From Saccoglossus kowalevskii (lineage: Eukaryota; Hemichordata; Enteropneusta; Harrimaniidae), in NCBI RefSeq assembly GCF_000003605.2, contig NW_003123907.1:479228-492069 (forward strand): a DNA stretch of 12,842 nt, read 5' to 3'. This document shows positions 7,936 through 12,842 of this stretch, piece by piece; position 1 is the stretch's first letter, and each line of letters opens with the position of its first letter. Both the position numbers and the translations under genes were made by a program. Under the pieces are notes generated by a model, which searched no databases, was not told the DNA's origin, and saw nothing but the letters and a program-made list of their open reading frames with translations.

Positions 7936-8400
7936 CATGACAATTTCTTTCGCAATTGGATCAAAGATGGCCGACTGGCAGGCATCTTGTTTTTTTTTTA
8001 AATGCGGCATCTTGGGCATGCTTTGTCAGTTTTCATTCAAATTTGGCACATATTTTATACATGTGAGGATACATGTCCATGACAATTTGTTTCAAAATCG
8101 AATCAAGGATGGTCGATTGACAGCCATCTGACTTTTTGGCCTTACTACTATATTTCCAAGATTTATGTACCATTTTCATTCGTATTTGTCACGTACATCA
8201 TACATGTCACTTTGTTTCATAATCAGATCAAAGATGGCCGAATAACGGCTGTTTTTATTTGTGGCCATATTACTATATCTCTGTCACCCATTGATATTTA
8301 GCATGTCATAAATGGATACATGTACATGTCAATTCAACTTACAATTTGATCAAATTTGGCCGACTGACGGCCATCTTGTTTGTTTAAAATGTGATAACTT
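7936..8400 (+). repeat. Tandem array of four short core units (about 120-140 bp) without CCGT tracts
   Basis: The core 'gatcaaagatggccgactggc' type block recurs at about 7973, 8115, 8240 and 8362, each followed by a TTGT/TTTT-rich part and ATACATGTCCATGTCAATT-type sequence. These are 3'-end portions of the long unit (the hairpin core through 'atacatgtcc'), increasingly diverged to the right; the copy at 8240 reads GGCCGAATAACGGCTG. The decay gradient and the loss of the CCGT part suggest old tandem copies next to younger long ones. Confidence 0.85.
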
Positions 8401-8744
8401 GGACATGCTTTCACTTGTGTTTTTCTTTGCTATGTCTTTAACCGGAGGGGTCATCACGCAACACATGTTCGAATTTGATGTAAATAAACAATCTGTTGTA
8501 TCCGCCAATTGGTTCTCAAGTTTCAAGGACATGCTCGCGACAACCCCCCCCACTTTAATATGACGAGCACAAAGAGACATTTCACGTTTTAGTATTGGTC
8601 AACAATTTTAACAAAACGATGAGTTATATACAACAGTTGCTATTTTAGCGGCGGTTTCTATGGACCACACTGAAAACTCATTTCCTGTTTAAAATGCCGC
8701 GAAAAATATTGTAAATTTTAAAATATTTCTAGTTGAATGTAAAT
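8401..8744. other. Spacer between tandem array and block 2, no gene supported
   Basis: An open frame at 8312-8563 on the plus strand and its mirror at 8350-8580 on the minus strand begin in the repeat array and have no recognisable domain. A run of eight C's lies at about 8544-8551. The rest is AT-rich, with short TAAATATTTT-type runs near 8710-8750. Confidence 0.5.
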
Positions 8745-9100
8745 ATTTTGAGATATTGAGATATATCCGTGCTAAAGGAAACAATGGTAAAATGCTCCAA
8801 AACAAACACAACATGGTTGTTTTCCTTGTAATTTATTGATTAATTTTATCTGAACTGAGTCCGGTGACCCAATAGTTTTACTATATTTTCTTCGTATGTA
8901 AAATAAAAAAAATGACAATATTTGTATTCGGATTCAAAATGGCCGACTGGCGGCCATTTTGTTTCAATTAATGCTGTTCCAGAGCAATAATTCTCAATAT
9001 GGACAAGTACTCGTTTGACGATCAGATACAAGAAGACTGAATGTCAATAATTTTAATGTTAAAAAATCGTCATAATCAACAGCTTCTGAATCCATGTTGG
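8745..9100 (+). repeat. Segmental duplication block 2, copy A
   Basis: This block aligns directly to 11250-11838: ATATATCCG at 8761 matches 11263, and CTTCTG at 9083 matches 11821. Shared parts include ATGACAATATTTGTATTC, GATTCAAAATGGCCGACTGG, TTCTCAATATGGACAAGTAC, TCGTTTGACGATCAGATACA and CGTCATAATCAACAGCTTCT. Compared with copy B it lacks about 236 bases next to the hairpin core. Minus-strand open frame 8846-9031 is not conserved as coding in copy B. Confidence 0.85.
8935..8961. repeat. Perfect hairpin of the dispersed GGCCG...CGGCC family
   Basis: Eleven-base arms, CAAAATGGCCG and CGGCCATTTTG, flank a 5-base loop ACTGG. The same 27-bp dyad occurs at 11674-11700, and weaker relatives sit in the tandem array. 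The AAAATGGC half resembles a YY1 site (AANATGGCG) but with CCG instead of CGG. Confidence 0.85.
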
Positions 9101-9322
9101 ATCTTCCGAGAGCCCTTTAAGGTTTATTACATTCTCCCAATCGTAGTATTCCACGTGATGATGTACACCTAATATGCCAAAAATGTTGCTGAACGATTTG
9201 AACAGGATAGAAATAGCAGACAAAAATGTGTTTACAAAATAAAAATAGTTCGGTAGAAAATGGAAACCATGTTCATTTGCATATCGACCGTGAAAATACC
9301 GAAAACATTATTGCATGTGTAC
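9101..9322. other. Spacer, no feature recognised
   Basis: AT-rich sequence between block 2 copy A and the T-rich minisatellite. I see no coding exon, dyad or repeat match here. Confidence 0.5.
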
Positions 9323-9355
9323 GCAACCGAGGTGGCTCACGTTATGACTTTAAGG
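9323..9355 (+). repeat. Left imperfect inverted flank of the T-rich minisatellite
   Basis: This 33-base sequence is an imperfect reverse complement of 9813-9845, with about 22 of 33 matches. The clearest parts are the exact heptamer GTGGCTC and the inner TTTAAGG / CCTTTAA end. It may be one terminus of a decayed inverted-repeat element with the minisatellite as its interior, but no target duplication was found. Confidence 0.4.
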
Positions 9356-9812
9356 AAAAAAAAATCATTTTACTTCTTCAAATCCATTTTGTTTTTTAAA
9401 TCGAATTTCATTTTCAATTCCAAATTCAGTTCGTTTTAAAGTCAAATTTCGTTTTCATTTTCAAATCTGTTTCTGTTTTCGAATCAAATGTCATTTTCGT
9501 TCTAAATCCATTTTTCTTTTTAAAATCATTTTAATTTTTTTTCAAATTAATTTTAGTTTTGAAATCCATCCTAATTTTTAGCTTTCGTTTTTATTTTCAA
9601 ATCTATTTTCTTTTTAAAATTAATTTCCATTTCTATTTTTGTTTTGAAGTCAATTTTTATTTTTAAAATCATTTTCGTTTTAAATCCATTTTCATTCTCA
9701 AAATCGTTTAAACCCATTTTCATTTTCACTTCGTTTTCATTTACGTTTTGAAGTCCATTTTCATTTTCAAAACCATTTTCGTTTTAAAACCATTTTAATT
9801 TTTATCCGTTTA
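9356..9812 (+). repeat. T-rich degenerate minisatellite
   Basis: About 455 bp is built almost entirely from short blocks such as CATTTTCATTTTCAAATC, CATTTTCGTTTTAAA and AAGTCCATTTTCATTTTC, repeating with irregular 12-35 base spacing. The plus strand is strongly pyrimidine-rich, the minus strand purine-rich. No reading frame is conserved. It probably grew by slippage from a short seed. Confidence 0.85.
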
Positions 9813-9845
9813 CCTTTAACCTATGACCCGAGCCACGTGGTCTGC
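9813..9845 (-). repeat. Right imperfect inverted flank of the T-rich minisatellite
   Basis: This is the partner of 9323-9355. It contains CCTTTAACCTATGACC, then CGAGCCACGTGG, in which CACGTG is an E-box. It sits exactly at the boundary where the T-rich repetition ends. Confidence 0.4.
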
Positions 9846-9884
9846 AATCAGCCAATCGTTGTTAACGGTTGCCATTTCTGCATA

Positions 9885-9899
9885 TACTAGTTACTAGTA
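9885..9899. repeat. 15-bp palindrome TACTAGT-T-ACTAGTA
   Basis: Seven-base perfect arms surround a single central base. It lies between the minisatellite and the repeat fragment at 9932. Confidence 0.7.
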
Positions 9900-9931
9900 C
9901 TTGCGTTCAAGCTGAAAGCCTTTGGGTCAGC

Positions 9932-10015
9932 AAAATGTGCCCCTCAAAATGCAGGAAATAGCGTTTCAGAGGGTCTAGATTTCAGATCTCGCCCCTCATG
10001 CAACATTTCGTGCCT
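9932..10015 (+). repeat. Probable fragment of a dispersed repeat
   Basis: The phrasing 'gcccctcaaaatgcaggaaa', 'agcgtttcagagggtctaga', 'tttcag' and 'cgcccctcatgcaac' resembles a repeat that I recall as abundant in marine invertebrate genomes, often rich in CCCC and GGGG runs. Only a fragment would be present. This is recognition by eye; no second copy is in the window. Confidence 0.3.
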
Positions 10016-10434
10016 CCACCAATGTTGATAAGTGTTTACTTATAATTTCTTTATTTGATATTCTGTATGTTAGTTGGGATTGTAAATTGCGTTGCGTAAA
10101 GATTCTTGACTTGGAACAAAATGAGGATAGTGAGTAACGGGGATCCCGACCGATCCGTCACGATGTACACTAACGTGTAAATCTCATCGACCGTGTTAGT
10201 TAATTACCAGGCTGTTTTCTGTTTCATGCTGTATATTTTACTGCTGTCTTCAGGGACGAATCAAAATAAACTGCAGTACATATGTAATAATATGTATAAT
10301 TCGAGTAGAAATAAATACTCCCTATAGATACAATGTTGCACTCATTGATATTGCACTCAATGATTGATATTGATACTCTGTTACGATGCAGTTTACAAAG
10401 ATAACATATTAATAATATGACAAAAATGTAAATT
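10016..10434. other. Spacer with a small local duplication
   Basis: No gene is supported. At 10336-10369 TTGCACTCATTGATA is followed by TTGCACTCAATGATTGATA, a small tandem duplication with a 4-base difference. The rest is AT-rich. Confidence 0.5.
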
Positions 10435-11246
10435 CAAAGTCAAATTCAAGGGTAACTGCTCGCTCATTTACAACCGTGGAGATATACATTTACTTAAATA
10501 TTCTATTTTGAAAATACAAAACATCTGTATTGATTGAATCAGACAGAATGGAATGGTGACCCCACCTTCTATGCGCTGTGTCATATTTAAAAATAGAAAG
10601 GGGAATTTTGGTCATATGATAACACATTATAATACTACAGTGAATTGTACAAGTATAGTTAATAGAAACAACTTAATATTCTCGGTGCCAGGTAAGCATT
10701 TCATACATTTTGTATATTCACGCTAGTTTTAAAAGACACATGAAATGTACTCCGTGTGGTCTTATATAATACTAGACAGTAGTGAAAGTTAATCTACCTT
10801 TGCGTGTAAACGTCGCTGCTTGATTGTAAGTTGGAGTCGGGCGAAAGGGTCATAACTTTAGTGGAGTTCAGTTCACAGACGAATAAATTGGATTTTCGAT
10901 GAAGAGAATAACACTAATAATTTTAAGATAGAATGGTATATGATAAGATGCTTGGTAGGATATATTTTATTGGCATTAATCATAAACAAATATGTCATAA
11001 CCAAGTGAAAGTGGCACTATCGATCACTTGACACATGCCCTGTATCTGTAGTCGCGTGATTACGGGGAATCCCCGTGTGCGGCTGTCAAAGCGGCCAATG
11101 AACTAAGCGTATTTTCTTTATATGCAATCGCTTAGTGTGTGACGTTTGTGTCATAAAGATCACGAGAGTTTCGGTTTCAATAAATTGAACTCAGGTTGAC
11201 AGTAGTAATACAACATGCGTTTTGACCTTTAACCCTATGTCTCAAA
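10435..11246 (+). repeat. Segmental duplication block 1, copy B
   Basis: This is the direct copy of 5728-6742, about 4.7 kb downstream. It lacks the roughly 250 bp found at 5955-6200 in copy A. It has an extra segment at about 11030-11140 with two dyads: ACGGGG-AAT-CCCCGT at 11062-11076, and ACTAAGCG (11102-11109) with CGCTTAGT (11129-11136). It ends within ATGTCTCA and passes straight into block 2 copy B. Confidence 0.85.
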
Positions 11247-11502
11247 ATTGTTAAATATTGAAATATATCCGCGTTATAGAAAACAATTTTAGAATGCTGA
11301 AAACATGGTAGTTTTCCTTGTATTTTATACAAGTACGGTGCCCCCAAATTCGTACTTTATTTTTTTCACATGTAAAATGAAGAAAATGACAATATTTGTA
11401 TTCCTCGTTCGGACGCAGTGTGTCTGTGTCTGTATATTCACACATACATCGTACATAATATTATACATATGCACATCCATTTTTCTCACAATCTGATTCA
11501 AG

Positions 11503-11521
11503 ATGGCCGAATGGCGGCCAT
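11503..11521. repeat. Hairpin core within the extra unit of block 2 copy B
   Basis: ATGGCCG-AATGG-CGGCCAT is a perfect 7-base-arm dyad of the same family as 8935-8961 and 11674-11700, with loop AATGG in place of ACTGG. Confidence 0.8.
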
Positions 11522-11673
11522 TTTTGTGCTGACAAATTATTAAAATCAAGTATTTCTGACATTCCGGAACCGGATCTTGGCTGTTTACAGATGGATTTTT
11601 GTTTTCAAACTTGGTACAAACATTGGACATTATGGGGTCCTTGATGCCGTCATTTTGTTTTTGAGATCGGATT

Positions 11674-11700
11674 CAAAATGGCCGACTGGCGGCCATTTTG
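11674..11700. repeat. Perfect hairpin, copy B
   Basis: The 27-bp dyad is identical to 8935-8961: arms CAAAATGGCCG and CGGCCATTTTG, loop ACTGG. It is embedded in the conserved part of block 2. Confidence 0.85.
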
Positions 11701-11838
11701 TTTTAATTACTGCTGTTTCAAAGCAAAAATTCTCAATATGGACAAGTACTCGTTTGACGATCAGATACAAGAGGACTGAATGTCAACAATTTTAATGTCA
11801 AACATCGTCATAATCAACAGCTTCTGGATCCATAGTGG

Positions 11839-12147
11839 TTTTTCGTACACAATATTCATATTCTATACAAAGTTTGCCACAATAAAACTATCTTAGCACA
11901 GGTGACATGAATATATTCATGAAGGGCATTGTAACGTCGTTGACATCTCACTTGTAAGGCAATGCGCCCATGTAACCTAAAAGTATGTCCTATATAGGCC
12001 CGGGAATACAATGGCGGAAGTGTTTACAATGTGAATCGTGGTCTCGTTTATTGGCGATCCGCTCTGCTAGGATTGCCCTTATAATCACTTTTGTCGTTTT
12101 GTGTGTGTGTCTGTGTGTGTAAATTTCCAGTGTTTTCACGTATGATT
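11839..12147. other. Spacer with a cluster of promoter-like motifs
   Basis: No coding exon is recognised. CCTATATAGG at 11989-11998 is a perfect CArG box (serum response factor consensus). It is followed by CCCGGG and by AATGGCGGAAGTG near 12010-12022, which overlaps YY1-like ATGGCGG and ETS-like GGAAGTG. A short TG-rich tract, TGTGTGTGTGTCTGTGTGTG, lies at about 12100-12119. Function is unproven. Confidence 0.35.
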
Positions 12148-12640
12148 TCTTCTGTGATTTTTTTTGGCTTGGCCGATTTCTTTCAAACTTGGCAGATAGG
12201 TCACACTTTCACCCTAGTTATTAGGAAAAATCTGAAAAAATGTTTGACCCACCGTTGTCATAGCAACAGCGAAAAAAATGATTTTTGGATAGCTTCGCGC
12301 CAAATGTATCTCCTCCTACAAATTTGGGATAAAACACTTCAGACATAGCTCATTCTACTCAGCTTGAGTGTGGACACAAAGTTACTATTTGAATTTTTGA
12401 TATCTTTTTTCATTACCGAGAAATTTGACCCCAAAGTTGGGGTAACTTTTCACCAGCAACGGCTTTTAACTCCTCTGTGATTTTTTCGGCTCGGCTGGTT
12501 TTGTTCATACTTCACAGGTAGGTCGTGCCGTCACTAATTGGAAAAAAATCCTGGCCCACCACTGCCATTGCAACATCTAAAAACTGATTTTTGAATACTT
12601 TCGCCCCAAATGTATCACCTCATACCAGTTTTGTACACAG
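12148..12640 (+). repeat. Diverged two-copy tandem repeat (period about 305-325 bp)
   Basis: Copy 1 (about 12148-12345) and copy 2 (about 12472-12640) share, in order: CTCTGTGATTTTTT, GGCTYGGC, TTCAAACTTGGCAGATAGGT-like, GTCAC/CACTAATT, GGAAAAA, TGRCCCACC, CATTGCAACA-like, CTGATTTTTGRATA, TTCGCSCCAAATGTATC and CCTCATAC-like sequence. The CTGTGA anchors are 323 bases apart and the CAAATGTATC anchors 306 apart. The 'tcaaacttgg' element recalls the array at 7146-8400. Open frames 12091-12348 and 12591-12824 run through the repeats and are not supported as genes. Confidence 0.75.
12428..12443. repeat. Short perfect dyad between the two repeat copies
   Basis: ACCCCAA-AG-TTGGGGT has seven-base arms with only a two-base centre. 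It lies in the linker between the repeat copies. Confidence 0.7.
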
Positions 12641-12842
12641 TCAGCTGGCATCGGTGTCGCTGGGTGTATATCATAAAGGGAAGTTGTGCAACCAAATTTG
12701 CCGAGTTTGCAGTTTTTCGCCAATAAAAAATAGGTTTTTCAGCATTTTTGTAATAAAGACATTATTCTCTATCAATAATCCGCCCAAAACAGGAACATTT
12801 CTACTAATTCTTGTGTTTTTTTGACGTTTTTCGAAAAACCTG
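12641..12842. other. Window end, AT-rich, no feature recognised
   Basis: T-rich sequence with several A runs. It closes with TTTTTCGAAAAACC, a short palindrome centred on TTCGAA. No coding content is supported. Confidence 0.5.

Larger units (their letters stand above)
11250..11838 (+). repeat. Segmental duplication block 2, copy B
   Basis: This is the direct copy of 8745-9100, adjoining block 1 copy B. It holds about 236 extra bases at roughly 11411-11668, beginning after TTTGTATTC and ending at GAGATCGGATTC. The extra part includes its own hairpin core and 'tcaaacttggtacaaacatt', so it looks like one more unit of the same repeat family as the array at 7146-8400. Open frames 11251-11445, 11305-11496, 11325-11630 and 11577-11795 are repeat-derived and unsupported. 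Confidence 0.85.

Noticed and set aside
7443-8131. Plus-strand open frames of 129 and 147 codons, the longest in the window
   Set aside because: They are translations of the CCGT-rich tandem repeat, with Arg-Pro-Ser-Val-type low complexity and segments that repeat with the DNA unit.
11251-11795. Four overlapping open frames on both strands
   Set aside because: All lie in duplicated repeat sequence, mirror each other, and are not preserved in block 2 copy A.

Overview
The window looks like nuclear DNA from an animal, probably a marine invertebrate and perhaps a mollusc. It is AT-rich, has no long open reading frame, carries spliced coding exons with GT...AG borders, and its right half is filled with dispersed repeats of a style common in lophotrochozoan genomes (CCGT-rich stretches, and 'tcaaatttggtacat' and 'atggccgactggcggccat' blocks). 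The mollusc call is inference from repeat style and one protein fragment.

Left part (1-2450). The only convincing gene is the 3' end of a plus-strand gene. An exon at 255-411 and a terminal exon at 1907-1967 join in phase. Together they give about 72 C-terminal residues of a major-facilitator transporter resembling the SLC46 / proton-coupled folate transporter family: transmembrane helices 11 and 12 and a short charged tail. The window opens in the preceding intron. The long open frames that overlap these exons are in the wrong frame or run back into the intron. A possible polyadenylation signal follows at 2431.

Middle (2450-5730). 2450-4496 is featureless AT-rich sequence. At 4505-4822 there is a clean 318-bp non-autonomous DNA transposon with 48-bp terminal inverted repeats and an 8-bp target duplication, which fits a hAT-type (8-bp-TSD) MITE. 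After it come two diverged copies of a roughly 120-150 bp segment, each keeping an exact GGGACTTTCC decamer, then a poly-C tract, a TG microsatellite and a small hairpin cluster.

Right part (5728-12842). A composite segment is duplicated in direct orientation: block 1 at 5728-6742 and 10435-11246, block 2 at about 8745-9100 and 11250-11838. In the second copy the blocks touch; in the first they are separated by about 2 kb that holds a tandem array (7113-8400) of CCGT-rich units and shorter hairpin-core units. A T-rich minisatellite (9356-9812) with weak inverted flanks and a diverged two-copy repeat (12148-12640) complete the region. No gene is supported here, and no multi-gene system is visible. 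The points of interest are the hidden exons, the MITE, the duplication history and a 92-bp block identical between duplicate copies.
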